Position numbers and translations under genes: made by a program
Assembly: GCA_019973155.2 (NCBI GenBank)
Contig: BPQB01000022.1
Location: 62,001 to 126,000, forward strand
Direction: 5' to 3'
Origin: Phanerochaete sordida
Lineage: Eukaryota; Basidiomycota; Agaricomycetes; Polyporales; Phanerochaetaceae
Length of the DNA stretch: 64,000 nt
In this document: in pieces, positions 11,295-23,316 of the stretch
Numbering within the stretch: the stretch's first letter is position 1
Layout: every line of letters starts with the position of its first letter
The notes under the pieces: generated by a model
Database searches by the model: none
What the model was told of the DNA's origin: nothing
Seen by the model: only the letters and a program-made list of their open reading frames with translations

Positions 11295-12287
11295 CTACAG
11301 TTTCTCAACCTGCTCATCCTCGATCATATCCGCCGCTGTCCACCATCCCATAAGCATCCCCGCATCATCTCAAGCAACAAAACACTTACCCTTCTCCGCG
11401 ACGGCATACACAACGCCCTGCGTGTGCAACGCAAAGTAAAGAAGCGCGACAGGGATGTCAACGGCGCGTAAATTGCGCGTGCCGTACACCCTGAGCGCGG
11501 GGTCGACGACGCCGTTGGCATCGCGTGGGAGCATCGCGCCCAGGCCGCGGTGTCTGCGGGTGGTAAACATCAGCTCAGAGCGAGCGAGGAGGGGAGGAGA
11601 CGCACGCCACGTCGTGATGATCGTCAGCTTGCTCCATTCTGCTTCTACGATAGCGGCGGGGCGATGCAGCGGAGAGGAGAGCGCGACGGAATACGGAGCT
11701 ACTCGTCGGTCTGCACCTCAGCGCCGGGGTTGTGCCCGCGCGCGAGTACGTCCTTCAGCGGTGCCGTACCTGCGACTTTGCGCGCGAACTTGGCTGCCTC
11801 GACGTGCAGCGCGAGATCTGACGCTTTGTCACCAACGACAGTCGTCGGAGGCAAGGGGAGAAACCGCGCACCGAAGTCGTACTCGTAGAAGCGCGTGTCA
11901 ATCTCGGGGTCTTGCAGCTGGTCTTCAAATGTGCAGTGCTAGCATAGGCATGCTCAGCTGCGCATGTGAAGCTCGCAGAGGGGATGAAGCTCACGATAGT
12001 CCCGCGCGAGAAGCAGTACTTGAGCGCGAAGACAATGCTTGCATAGCGCTTCCCCGAGTCCAGGAAATCTAAACACACAGCCATCAGCGTACCGCTCCCT
12101 CCCCTCTACCCCACCACTCAACCGGCCTGCTGAGCAGCCCCGGACAATGTATGAATTCGCACCTCGCGCTGCCACGGCCCACCGTCCCTCTCGAGTCTCA
12201 AAGCGCTCGAGCGCGACGTCGAACTGGCGCTCCAGGCCAGGCTGCGCGGCACCGTCGAGCGCAAAGAAGATATGCAGCAGAATTCAA
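11295..12287 (-). pseudogene. GMC oxidoreductase, C-terminal part only (5'-truncated)
   Basis: Relative of aryl-alcohol oxidases (FAD enzymes that oxidise alcohols and give H2O2). Five exons join with consistent phase: complement(11295..11335, 11390..11553, 11703..11917, 11995..12068, 12163..~12287). Readable blocks: RQFDVALERFETREG; SGKRYASIVFALKYCFSRGT; DPEIDTRFYEYDFGARF; FARKVAGTAPLKDVLARG; AMLPRDANGVVDPALRVYG; FALHTQGVVYAVAEKAADMI. The catalytic-His neighbourhood reads HRGLGAMLP where relatives have HPxGTxxM, and a short conserved helix before it is missing. No FAD-binding N-terminal half (GGGTAG) was found up to the next gene, and a stop lies just upstream of the first readable exon. I infer a truncated, probably dead copy. 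A full-length relative lies at 51703-54780. Confidence 0.75.
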
Positions 12288-13184
12288 ATTTTCAAACCTG
12301 ACAATATTGCCATCCTGCGCGCTGGTCGTGGAAGGACACCAACGAGCAGGCTGAGTCCAAACTGACTCGACGCCCTGGCCGGCGATGTGGTTCGCGCCCG
12401 AGCCACGTGACTTTGCCCAACGAGGTCGGCGATGCCTTTCGCAACGCCGAGCGCACTTCTCCTGCGTTCGATACCTCTTGGCTCGCGCCGACGGGGTCCT
12501 GCGCTGTCTCCGCTACAGACCAAGTGGAAATTGGCTCGGCGCTGTGGAAGATAACCTAGGGTGTAGTGCCTCGCCTGAGCCGTGAAACGTGAGTTCGACA
12601 GTGGTCACCGGGACAATATTTTCAGTCTGATCGAGGGCGGACTCAGTCAGTCAGATTCAGCACATCCTGCAACAGCTGTATTGAGTATCTCGTCTTACAA
12701 AGCTATACATCACGGCGAAGTCGTAGGCTGCTGCAGCCTACATCGTGCCCAGAGGTGGGAACCGTCTCGCCGAAGTCGGCCACGACTCTATACCGTCAGT
12801 ACACGTTCGCCCCTCCACGTCTGCCACTCACGGTCCAACCAGCAAAGCGGTCAGCGCCGCAGCTATGGTCCGCTCCTCTGGTATGCGCTTAGGCAAGCCA
12901 ACCATGCTCCCGCCATTACCCACCCCGGTACCGCTCCGCCTTCCCGCTCTCCCAGGCCGTCCGCGTCATGGGAAGCTCGCGCATCGCCCACCGGCGTGCC
13001 TGCATCGGCATAGGCGAGGCCAGACCTGCAGGCGCTCGCCTGCCGTTGAGCCGCGCTCGCTGGGAACCGCCCCGTCCAGCGGAACGGGACCGCACCTCGC
13101 ATAAGTACGCAGCGAGTAGGCGAGCCCACGCACCCAGGAGGCCCTCTCGCCCGACTTGCTCTCCTCCACCGCCACTGTTGACCA
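12288..13184. other. Intergenic between GMC remnant and cytochrome b561 gene
   Basis: GC-rich sequence with long chance frames on the minus strand that overlap the neighbouring real gene. No motif seen. Confidence 0.5.
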
Positions 13185-14070
13185 ATGGAGGCCTTTCTCG
13201 ATGCCCTCTCGCCGCTGCACAAGCGGCAGGACAGCTGGGGCTCCGCGCCCGCGGCGTCGTCCGCACCCGCCGCGCCCGCGTCCGGCTCGAGTCACGGCGG
13301 CGCACCCTCGACGAGCAGCACGGGCCTGCTCCCGTTCCAGCAGTACATCGCGGCGCACGCGGTGCTGAGCACGCTCGGCTTCGTCGTGGCGCTGCCTGTC
13401 GGCGCGCTCGTCGCGCGCTGGGTGCGCACGCACAGCGACCGGTGGTTCCGCGCGCACTGGGTCATCCAGTGGGTCGTCGGTGCGTCCGTCCCTCCCCCTT
13501 CCGCAAATCCCACTGACAAGCGCACAGCGTTCCCGCTGATCCTCACGGGCTTCGCCCTGGGGGTGGCCAGCGTCGCGAAGAACGACCGGCTCCCGCTGAG
13601 CGACACGCACAAGCGCTGGGGCGTCGCACTCTTCTGCCTGTACCTCGTGCAGCTCGGCCTCGGCGCGCTCGTGCACTTCGTGAAGGTGCCGTTCTTGCAG
13701 TACCGGGGCCGCCCGGCGCAGAACTACGCGCACGGCGCGCTCGGCGTGTTCATCATCGGCGCGGGGTTCTACCAGGTGCGCACGGGCTTCCGCGTCGAGT
13801 GGCCTGCGTATGCGGGCACGCAGATCGGGGGCGGCGCGAATGCCGCGTGGATCGTCTGGCTCGTGGTAAGCTTGTCCAGTCGCGCTTTCTGCTGCTTTGA
13901 ATTGACAATCTCGCGCGCAGCTCGTGGTCACGGCGTACGCCGTGGGCCTTGGCCTGCTCCCGCGGCAGTACGCGCAGGAGCACGCGGCGCGGCGCAGGCG
14001 CGGGTACCAGACCGACTCGACGGAGCTCATGGCGAAGCAGCAGGGGCAGGTGCTTGCGAATGCGAGCTGA
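13185..14070 (+). CDS. Cytochrome b561-type transmembrane haem protein
   Basis: Three exons, join(13185..13479, 13528..13865, 13921..14070), 260 aa. A Ser/Ala/Pro-rich N-terminus of about 45 residues precedes five to six hydrophobic helices. Histidines sit where b561 proteins carry haem ligands: AAHAVLS, RAHWVIQWVV, DTHKRWG and NYAHGALGVF, with an HFVKVP stretch between. This matches the b561/DOMON-associated membrane domain, which passes electrons across a membrane (ascorbate or ferric reductase type); no DOMON domain is encoded here. The C-terminus is basic and cytosolic-looking. Convergent with the membrane-protein gene at 14367-15643; the 3' ends are about 300 bp apart. Confidence 0.8.
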
Positions 14071-14366
14071 AAGCTTCGATAGGGGGATGTGTCTGCATCT
14101 AGATTATGAGCTTCGTGTACTTGTAGCCTCATGGTTTCGTTTCGCGCATATGTACAAATACACGTCTCACATCACCTCTTCTCTGTGTCTCATGACCGGC
14201 ATGAGCTCGATGCGCAATAGGGAGGTATCGATATGATTATACCAGTATATCTACAGTATTACACTAATTACGAGTATAGCACAACAGTAGCAATTATACG
14301 TATACAGCAAGCACCGGTCTCATCGGGACACAGCAGACACAGCACCGCATTTACTGCCTCCCGGCT

Positions 14367-15643
14367 CTACACCTGCGCCCCCACGTAGTCCACGGGGTGT
14401 ACATCCTGGTCCCGCGGGTCCGGCGCGCGCTCCGTCGCGGCACTCTGCCGGGGCGTGCGCTCGCCGCGCTCCTGGAGCTCGCGCTTCTCGATCGCGCGGC
14501 TCGTCTCGTCGAGGCACCATTGAATGGGGATGCGGCGGTGGCGGTAGGTCGCGCGCGCGCCGGCCGCCTGCCACAGCGCGCGCTCGCGGCGGAGCATGCG
14601 GCGCGTGTACGCGAGCGTGGCCGCGGTGCACGCGAGCGCCCAGATCCAGGGCACGCCGAAGCCGAGGCCGTACGCGGTGTCGCGCGGCGCGAGCCACGCC
14701 GCGACGATGAGGCCCGCGGCGACGAGCGTGCCGGACGCGCCCCAGCCGAGCGCGGTCGCGCGGAGGAGCGCGCGGAGCGCGGCGGACGCCTGGTAGCGGT
14801 GCGCCCAGGCGTGGCGGAAGCGCAGGCCGCCGGAGCCGTCGACGGCGATGACGTCCTCGACGATGGTGTAGGTGAGCGGCGGGAGCGGGCGGTATGCCGG
14901 GAAGGAGGACATGCGCCAGGGCACGCGGAGGCGGTTCGGGAGGAGTCCCGTGAGGAGGAGCGGGAGCGAGAAGGTGAGCATGACGCAGGGGAGGGCCATT
15001 GCGACCGCGCGTGGCGAGGCGGGGTTGAGCGAGGAGCCGATGATGAGCGGGACGAGGTAGACGGCGAGGGCGATGGATATGAGTACACTGGAAGCGTGGT
15101 GAGTACGGCACACGAAAGCAACGTAGCATGGACGTACTGGAAGGCGTCAACTCCCCATCGATGCATGCCAATCGGGCGACGGCTCTCGCTCCCAACCTTG
15201 AACCATAGCAGGTACGTCCGCTGGGCAATCTTAAGCCCGGACGTGGTACCGACGAGCGACGTTATAATCGCGAGGTTCTTCGTCGTTGAGAGATGCGCGC
15301 CCCATTCGAGCGAGTAGAAGAGGATGAGCGGGAGAAGCCCCGAGTCGATGAAGAGCAGGATGAAGAAGAGGGCCACCCATCGTAGCCGGGCTGGGGTATA
15401 AACGGTGTAATTCAAAGGCGGGGGCGCGGCGGTGTAGTCGACTTCTTCGTATTCGTTGAGGCTGGTCTGGCTGGCGTTGGACACAGCATGGGAGGTCGTT
15501 GACGCTGTCGTGTTCGAGCGGTGCGCAGAATCGCTGGGAGAGTGCGGCTCCTTCTGCTTCTCTGAGAGGTCGTTCGCCTGCGATGCTGGCGGGGCAGCAG
15601 GCTCGAGGCCTGGCGAGGGGGCCGTCGCGTTCACTTGCGACAT
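14367..15643 (-). CDS. Multi-pass membrane protein, unknown function
   Basis: Two exons, complement(14367..15087, 15138..15643), intron 50 bp, 408 aa. A hydrophilic N-terminus of about 85 residues, rich in Ser, Pro, Ala and Asn, is followed by about six hydrophobic helices (for example WVALFFILLFIDSGLLPLIL, ISIALAVYLVPLIIGSSL, VMLTFSLPLLLTGLLP) and a highly charged C-terminal tail rich in Arg and Glu. No catalytic motif recognised. Similar proteins are common in Agaricomycetes without assigned role. The very long overlapping frame on the same strand is a GC-driven shadow of exon 2. Confidence 0.7.
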
Positions 15644-16592
15644 GCTTTCATTTCGTGTCGTGAAGAGTCGTGAAAGGAGCAGGGATGGACGGGTGGGTTC
15701 AGGACGAGGGCATGGTCGGGGAGGAGGTTAAGTCGCGTGGTCTCCCTCTGACGAATCTCGCGCCAACCGTCCGAAACGCCCGGGGCAGGTCCAGCTCCGG
15801 TCCCGGATGTGAAACATCTCGCTGACGCAACGACGCCACGACTCTTCCGCCTGCCTTACGGGGCTGTCAATATCTCCTTCGCTGGCCGCCCCACACCGCA
15901 GCGCTCTCCTCCGGCCTCTGTGCTGACCACCCAGGCACCCTGAGTGTGCTCACGGTATTCCTTTCGACTGGCAAGCGAGAAGAACAGATGAATATCGCCG
16001 CATGGCTCTGCGCCAACATCCATATCATCCATGATGACCACAGTGAGTGACGCAATCGCGAAGCTATCGCGGTCTGCTGGAGCAATAGGGCCACGGGTTA
16101 TAAATACCCCTCGCTAGAAGCTGTGCTGGAGGCCTCATTGCTTTCGGATGCTCAGGAAGTCTCCGTCATCTCGCGCTTTTCGGAATAGACTTCATATCGG
16201 CACCGCGACGTTCAAACCGTTCCAGACCAGCTTACAGACAGCTCACGTCCCACAGTGACCGCACTCTTCCGTCGTTGCTGAATGTCGCCCGTGCAGGTGA
16301 TCCGTATGTCTTAACGACGGACTACGGTGTGCTCAAAGTCGGTGTAGCTGGGTGTATAATTTGACAGCTAGGCGTTGTTGAAGGGTCCGGGTTATGATGC
16401 ATTATCTGCGTCTGCCTACCCTGCTCGACGCGCGGCTGCCAAAGCGTGGGTGACAAATCCGACAACCGTCCGCCACACGCTGACCGACGCGCGCCAGGCG
16501 TCCGGAGATGCCCTCGAGAGGTGACGACCACAGCCTGTATCGCGCTCCGAGGAATCAGGGGCTCGTGTCTCACCGTAAGCAGTCCTGCCACG
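15644..16592. other. Intergenic left of the mobile region
   Basis: No gene recognised. This is the left flank of the transposon-rich segment that starts near 16593. Confidence 0.5.
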
Positions 16593-16639
16593 GGTATTAC
16601 CAAGAGGGGGGCGGTACTGGAAGCGCCGACATCGTCCTC
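16593..16639 (+). repeat. Outer element, left terminal inverted repeat
   Basis: Matches the reverse complement of 28848-28894. Contains AAGAGGGGGGCG and GACATCGTCCTC, each exact in the partner, with a one-base gap and a diverged stretch of about 9 bp between. Confidence 0.7.
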
Positions 16640-16644
16640 TGGCG

Positions 16645-16677
16645 TCGTGGGTAGGGAGGGTAGTGTCCGGGGTCCTT
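16645..16677 (+). repeat. Subterminal direct repeat, left copy
   Basis: Shares GGGTAGTGTCCGGGGTCCTT and flanking TCGTGG with 28806-28838 in the same orientation. Direct orientation here, against the inverted arrangement of the neighbouring terminal repeat, is unusual. Confidence 0.7.
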
Positions 16678-17024
16678 TGACACGCTAACTGCAGGGTTCG
16701 TCTGAAATACCTGCACTACGCCCGATTCCCTAACTTTTTATGCTTTCTACGCTTCCCAACACTGCATTGAGTACGCCTGAGAAGGATTTCAGATATTTAC
16801 TTCGTTGTGTAGCAATACAGAATGAAATCGGTCTTCACCGTTTTTGGTACATGTCACGTGACATTCACGCCGCGGTCGCGCGGGAGCGTCCGGCCGCGTC
16901 GCTCTAGCTCGCGCACGACCTTGGACGACACTCACGACGATGCGGACTATGCTGTGATACAGTTCGACTAATTGCCGTCTGTCTCTACAATCTCTACTAT
17001 ACCACACTCTTATTCCCGCTCCGC

Positions 17025-20000
17025 ATGAACTTCCACGGCCTCGAAAACTCGGCGCGACCCGCCTTTCTTCCCAGCAGCTACCACCCTGCTGAGCAGCATG
17101 CACACGCCGCGGCCACTCCAGGGCCTCCTCATGAAGACGCTTTCGATATTCCGTTTATGCCGGGTGCCTATCCCGACGTCAATCCCTTCGCCCCGGAGAC
17201 GCAGACACAGAGTTATGGGAACTTGGGTGGGCTTGGCCAGGCGACGGTGAGTGTGCCCCTCACAAGCCGCCTGTTGCGCTCTAATGCATCATATCATCTA
17301 CAGATTGATGCATATACCTTCGTTCCACTCTCGGACGCCAGTCCTAGCCCAGCTGCGGGCCTGTTGCAGCCACCCTCCCCCGCTGTTCTCTCCACTGCTC
17401 CCCCATTGCAGCGCCTTACTGCCGCTGACATCTCCTGGTCCATGGTTGAAGGGCGCTGGCATGGCGTGTGCCCTCGCTGCTCAAAGCTGATCGACACGGG
17501 AGCGAAGCACAAGCCCAATATTGCCCCCATCCAGAGTCATTTTGGGCACTCGAAGTGCAAGCCTGCGACAGCCGTTGACCGTGAGCTGCAACTAGCTCGA
17601 GAGGCTCGCGAGAAACTCTTCCCTCAAGCTCCGCCGCCGGATCCGCCGTCGTACATTGCGGGGCCGCGTTCTGCTCCAGAGTGCGCTCCGCTGGTCTTCG
17701 AAGTGGTCACGCCGTCCAAGATCGGGCGTGTGTTGAACGAGGCTAGGTGAGTATCAGACCTTTATCATGTATGTACGAGAACTGACCTCCTGGGGCATAG
17801 CTCCGATGAATCCGACGACGAGCTGCCATCGATACCAGCCACGCCATCGCGGCGTTCCTCTCTTGTCGCGCGGTCTCCGCGATCTATCGGCTCACCTCGC
17901 ACCCCTCGCTTGCCCCGTCCTGCACGATTCTCCGTTTCTCCGCGCACCCCTCGTACCCCTCGCCGTTCCCGTTCGCATACTTGCCCCGGTATATCTCTAG
18001 ATTGGCCGAAGGACGATTTCTTCGCCACCTACCCTTTTCAACGCCACGGTTATGGGATGAAGAGCCTTGGGTACAGGTTCTGTTATGTTGAGAGTAATGG
18101 AACACGGTTTCGGGTTCGGTCAGACTTCTGTCTCGGTCAGCGGCAGTCAGATGGCGCGCCGTGTCTCCAGTGTGCAGCGGCGCGATCAAAGGTGGATCAC
18201 CTTGCGGACCTCGCGTCCTCAGTAGCCTCGCATACCAACTATAAGTGGCTTACACACGAGCAGCTGCGGGACCTGCTACGTGAGAAGGACGCAGCGCTTC
18301 GCAAGTGGAAGCTGATGGTGAGCAGGCCTAGTCTTTACCGTGTGCTGTACTGACCTTAAAGTAGGCGTTATCACTCACTCGAAAATACGGCTCGGTCTTG
18401 GACAAGCTCGACGACGCACGACGGTTCATCATGGCGGTCGCTACGAAGGATGTCCCCCGTCTACAGCAATTGGTTCGCCAAGGTCTCAAGGAGCACGCAA
18501 GCATCTCGAAGATCGTGCAGCGTGTCGAGGACAGTCTCAACAAGGTCTATCACGCGCGTGGCTACTCCGAGGATGACAAGGACGTCTCGCTCATGGTGCT
18601 CAGACTTGGTGGGCGCAAATTACTGTACGCGCTGAGCCAGTATATTGGTATCCCGTCGTTACGCACGCTGCGGCGTAATGCATTATTCACAAGACTCATG
18701 CCCTCCATTGGTGCTCCCCAGCAAGACGACATCGCCTTCAACCTCCAATCAGTAATCAACTCACGCCAACCGCCAGCCGAGCTGCTTCAGCGCACCGGTG
18801 TTACACTCACCTGGGATGAAGTCGCACTTGACGAGACTGCTCAGTGGTTCCCGCACAGCAACCGAGTCGGAGGGTTCTGCCGCGAACACGTAGGGACCAT
18901 CAACACATGTCTCTCGACCATTGACGACGCCTTGAGCATCGCGCGCGCGCTGTACGACGGTGTCCTGCACTACGGCAAGGAGGCGTCTGTCATAGCCGTT
19001 GGATCCTTCAGCAAGCACCTACGCGGGATGTTCCCCATCGTCATCTCACCAACTTGCAAGCACGAAACTCCAGAAGCCTCGGGGTCTCTTCTCACAAGGG
19101 TCATCGAGACGTATCACAAAGTTGCGGCTCCGACTCTCGGTCCCCTTTGGTCGTTTGCCTCGGACGGTGATGCAGGCCGCCGCAAAATGGTCCATCAGCT
19201 TTTCCTCAAGCACGTCATTGACCCTGGGCACCGGTTATACCAGTACCTCGGTGGGCTTGCTGGGCTTAATCTGCAGGTGGGCGACCATGACATCACCTGC
19301 GATTTTGACTGGAAGCACGAGCTGAAACGTAGGTGTCTCTAACATGCTGCGCTACTTGACTCGGGCATACTGACTCGCACTATCAATATATCAATAGGTA
19401 TCGGACGCCTCTTACGCAGCGCTGACGGCGTCACGGTCGGAAATACGGTCATCAACTACGAAATGCTTCGCCGGCATTTGCTCCGCACAGGAAATCACTC
19501 CGAAGCTGAGGTTGAACGTCTTCTCAACCCTGCAGACTCGCAAGACGTGCCGCGTGCAATCGAGTTCATAGAGGCCGTCGAGGCCGTCAATGCGCCTTCG
19601 TCAGATATATCTGGAGACCCTGAAGATCCCTCGCGCCTCGTAGAGGCGAATGTACTCGGTGCAGTCGGGGAAATGTACGCAGCTTTCATGGATGCGTTCA
19701 TCTGTCCGTCGTGGAGTCTTTCCGAGCAACTTGCGTCCCTCAGCAAGTTCGCACACATATCCTTTGCGTTGTTCCGAGAGCACCGTGCTGCGTTCATGCC
19801 TCCTCAGCTCTATAGCGACATGCAACACACTGTCAAGAACGTCTTCTTCTGTGTAGCAAAGCAGCAAGCTCTCGATCGATCGCAGCCATTCCACCTCTTC
19901 TGGACTGGCGACGACCGCCTGGAGACACTCTTTGGGCGCGCTCGAATGCAAGGCGGCCATAACCCGAACTTCAACCTCAAACAACTGGTCGACCGCCTTG

Positions 20001-21019
20001 CCGCAGGAATCGATCTCGACGCTATCTTCGCACGACATCCCGAGATGGACGCAGGTTTCCGACGTCTCAAGGTCGACCGGGTCGAGCACGCTGACCATCT
20101 AAACCCCGAGTCATGGCGTGGCGACGTGATTGTTGATCATGTGCGCTTGGATGTAGCTTGGGCCAATGGGCGAGAGGGAGCTCAGAAGCTGCTGACGAGG
20201 CTCGGGATATGCGTCAATTTCGAGACTCTATTTGATTCAGAAGGGCGGCTTGACATGCTCAAACCGTTTGGCGACGGGATTTTCCCTGGTGTTGCTGCGG
20301 ACTCCATGGACCGCTCGCAAGAGCCAGAGGTTGGCAGTGCGTCACCTCCGCTCGCAAGCTCGGGAACCCAGTCAGCAGATCATTCCCCAAGTCCCTCGGC
20401 GCCGTTCTTGTCAGCCCAGGACGAATGCGAAGACATCGGCTCCCACGGCTTTGCACCCTCGGGCTCGGACTCGGACTGCTCTGACACGGAGGAAGACAAA
20501 CACGCTCCATACATCCCAGGTCAATTTGAATCCAAGTCTCTGCGCTGCGGACAGCTTGAACCAGATGCCAGCGAGATATCCGATGACTCTGAGGACGATG
20601 CACGTCTCGATATCGACCTCGAGGACGTCATCGAGGAGCCCACTGAACACCAGCTCCCAACGTCTGGCGCGCTCGGAGCTGTCACTCCATGGATCGATTA
20701 CGAAGGCCGCAAGATTCACAAGGCCTCTGTCTGCCGGATCGTCATCACACCCGACTTCATTCGGAAATCGCATGAGCGGCTTCTGCGAGTGCGTGGCTAT
20801 ACCATGGACTTCGGACGACCCAAGGACTACAGCTCCGACAGCATCCTTGATAGCGACATGTTCATGAACGGCGATCTCTTTGCCTGTCTCCTCCGCTGCG
20901 ACGATAGAGTCTCTGTTGCAGTCATGAAGTGCACCGTCCTCGAAGCAAAGTCGAAGCGTGTTCTGCAAGTGCGCCGATCTGACCTCCGACATCTTCTGAA
21001 AAAAACCACCATAATATAG
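17025..21019 (+). CDS. P-element/THAP9-like transposase, 5' part of a gene split by an insertion
   Basis: Five exons, join(17025..17246, 17304..17746, 17801..18317, 18365..19328, 19398..21019), 1255 aa as it now reads. Residues about 130-159 form a Cys/His cluster (CPRCSK then HFGHSKCK), a likely DNA-binding finger. An Arg/Ser/Pro-rich linker follows. The RNase-H-like core has LDETAQ (D near 550), FASDGDAGRR (D near 662), DFDWKHELKR (about 697-706), the QDVPRAIEF block, and DRLETLFGRARMQGG (E near 891), which resembles the LE-x-F...R-x-GG motif of P-element, THAP9 and hAT transposases. An acidic Ser-rich region and a conserved C-terminal block follow. The last eight codons and the stop come from the inner element's end, so the natural protein continued into 27336-28601. 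Superfamily placement is inferred from motif order; the exact family is unproven. Confidence 0.7.
20993..21010 (+). repeat. Inner element, left terminal inverted repeat
   Basis: CTTCTGAAAAAAACCACC, the inverse of 27316-27333 apart from a length difference in the A-run and one or two substitutions. It encodes the final codons now seen in the truncated P-like frame. Confidence 0.8.
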
Positions 21020-21260
21020 AGTGCTACTATCCCTCTGTAGCACCAGTAGTGCAGTAGCAAGGGTGCCCTGTCTATAGCACCCATAGCAGCCGCGACCGCT
21101 ATCGTGACGCTATGGACCACTATGTAGTATGTGCCACAGCTATGATACAGGTCTATAGTGTACCCATCTATGCATGGCGCACAGTAGTGTCAGTATTGGA
21201 GTGCCATTCTATCATTGCTATCTGTGTACCGTAGGCTGCATAGTATACAGAGCTGTGGGG
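21020..21260. repeat. Subterminal GCTA/TAGC-rich array, left
   Basis: About nine GCTA or TAGC words in 240 bp, in both orientations (for example TGTAGCACC, CTATAGCACCC, CGCTATGGACCA). Chance would give about two. Such arrays are typical transposase-binding zones in CACTA-type elements. Confidence 0.65.
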
Positions 21261-21395
21261 AAGCTTCGCAAAAGCATACAGGGATAGATCCTGCTTTGGG
21301 CCGCTATGTGACTCGTGACAGCTATGCACGCATCAATATCACGAGCTCATATGAATCACGGTATATTCTGAATTGTACATGCTCGAGATACAAAA

Positions 21396-23316
21396 TTACG
21401 TCGCGGCCGCGGTCTCGGGCTGCGCCCGCTCATCCTCAGAATCCGCCTTCAAGTCGTCCTCATCGAGGTCGCCAGAGGTAGCCGTAATGCGTCGAGCCTG
21501 GAGGCCAGTATAGTCACTGGAGTATGGCATCAGGTACAGCGGTCGAGGGGCATATGATCACACTCACGAGGCCTGTTGCCAAAGATCGCGCTGGCGACGA
21601 GCAAGCACGGACGGATTGCTGCGCCCAAGGGCTTCGAGGTTTGTCAGGTGGCGTTGGTAGACGTCCGCATATGGGTGAGACGTGAACTCGTTGCCTTTGG
21701 TGATCCGCACGCCCGTCGACCAATCTACGAGTGCGCATTCAATCTGTGCGCGATATTAGCACTGTCTGCGAATGAAGATGAGGGTACTAACCGCAGTGGC
21801 GACAAGGGCGATCAGAGGAACAGGTACCGGATTGAACTGGACGCCATATTCGCCCCGGCCTTCGTCCTTCGGGGTAGAAAAGAATGTCGTTCCAAGTACC
21901 GCAGCGAATGCCGGATGATTGTATTGGCCCTTGCGCTGCGGGAACGGTAAGCGATTGCGGAGCGGGGCATGGAAATTGAGACGCACATTGTCAACATCAG
22001 CGAATGTGAACGCAGCTCGGTCGAGTAGCTTCTCAACGGTGTCGACGATGTAAGACTTCTTGCGGCCTGAGAAGCCGTAGCTGGCGGGTACAATACCCTG
22101 CGCATCGCCTTTGACTTCAGCCCGCAGCTGAGGGCCACGCTGCTTGACCTACGACAATAGATGATATCAGCGATGCACGACTCGACGAGGACACTGACGT
22201 ACCACTGCTATGATATATTTTGCGTATTCGGTGTCTCGCTGCAGGCGCAGCGCTCTTCGAGGGGCTTCGCCATCCCGACAGGCCTTCAGGAAGCATGCCT
22301 TGATCTCGGCAATGCTGGTCGTCTCGTCGGGCCAGGCGTTGCGAGTGGCTAGATATACACGGTACAATGTGTTTGCGCGATCACCGATAGCATGAGTCGG
22401 CGGCGAGGCGTCTTGCAGCCGGGGCTTCGTCCCGCGATGGACGATCTTGAACGGGCTGAAGGTGGGTGCTTCTTTTCCTGACCGCGGTGGCGTTTGTGGA
22501 GGCGACGGTGTCGTGAGATCCAGGCCAGAATGACCCACAGTCGCCTGGGCACGTGCTTTCGAACGATGTCCGCGAGGACGGGGTAGGTTGTGGGCAAGTC
22601 GACGCGGAGGTGAGGCTGAGAACTATAGTGGCACACAAGCGTCAGTCACGCGCGACCACAGCTATAGAACGAGGGCGACGTACACGAGGATTTGTATTCC
22701 TTCCTCGGGGACGCTTGTTGGTGACGGTTTCTTCATCATGCTCCTCCTCGTCATCTAGGCATACTATGGTTAGTGGTAAGCAGTGGTATAGAATACCGAA
22801 CTTGCCTTCGTGAGCGCGACGCCGTTTACGGCTGGGCCGCTCCTCCTCCTCTTCGTCCTCGTCGAACTCCTCGCTATTCTCAGCCCTGCCATAGTCCCTG
22901 TCGTCCTCCATGCCGTCGTCTTCGAAAGTGGAGCCATCTTCTTCGCCACGCCTATTGCCTACGCCGTCGCCACCTTCCTGCTCGTCATCGCCCTGTGGTT
23001 CATCGCCACCAGCGGGGTCATCTTCGCGTGCGCCCACGATAGCGTCATGGTCGGTCCAGTCTTCCTGTTCGCCATCGGACATGACGACCTTCGTCTTCTT
23101 CTTTGGCTTCGTGGTGATGGACTTGGTCTTCTTGTGAGTAGCCGCGTCGGTCGTTTGGCTCTTCTGCGTGTTCTTCAGCTGGTTCTTCTTCGAGCCCTTC
23201 GGCACAGCCTTAGGAGCGGTGGCCTGCTTCTCTTTACCATGCGCCCTGGTTCTGGAGGTATCCTTCGGCGGTCCGTTTGTTGCTGTAGAACGGTGAGGTC
23301 TGTCGTGAGCAGGCAT
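21396..23316 (-). CDS. DUF6532-domain protein, passenger gene of the Plavaka element
   Basis: Six exons, complement(21396..21516, 21568..21743, 21792..22148, 22203..22615, 22686..22754, 22806..23316), 548 aa. The first intron uses a GC donor (GCAAGT). The N-terminal 170 residues are a low-complexity nuclear-type tail: Lys-rich, then strongly Asp/Glu/Gly-rich, then a basic RKRRR patch. The C-terminal half carries the DUF6532 block: VPASYGFSGRKKSYIVDTVE, a helical region, NHPAFAAVLGTTFFSTPKDE, then FNPVPVPLIALVATAIECAL and DWSTGVRI. This domain is abundant in Agaricomycetes and often sits near transposons; its function is unknown. Here it lies inside the inner element and shares a divergent upstream region with the transposase, suggesting co-mobilisation or a role in transposition, which is inference. 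Confidence 0.8.

Noticed and set aside
12966..14132. A 388-codon minus-strand open frame and several others over the cytochrome b561 gene
   Set aside because: GC-rich shadow of the real plus-strand exons; composition is Arg/Ala/Glu-biased with no motif, and the plus strand has helices, haem histidines and phased introns.
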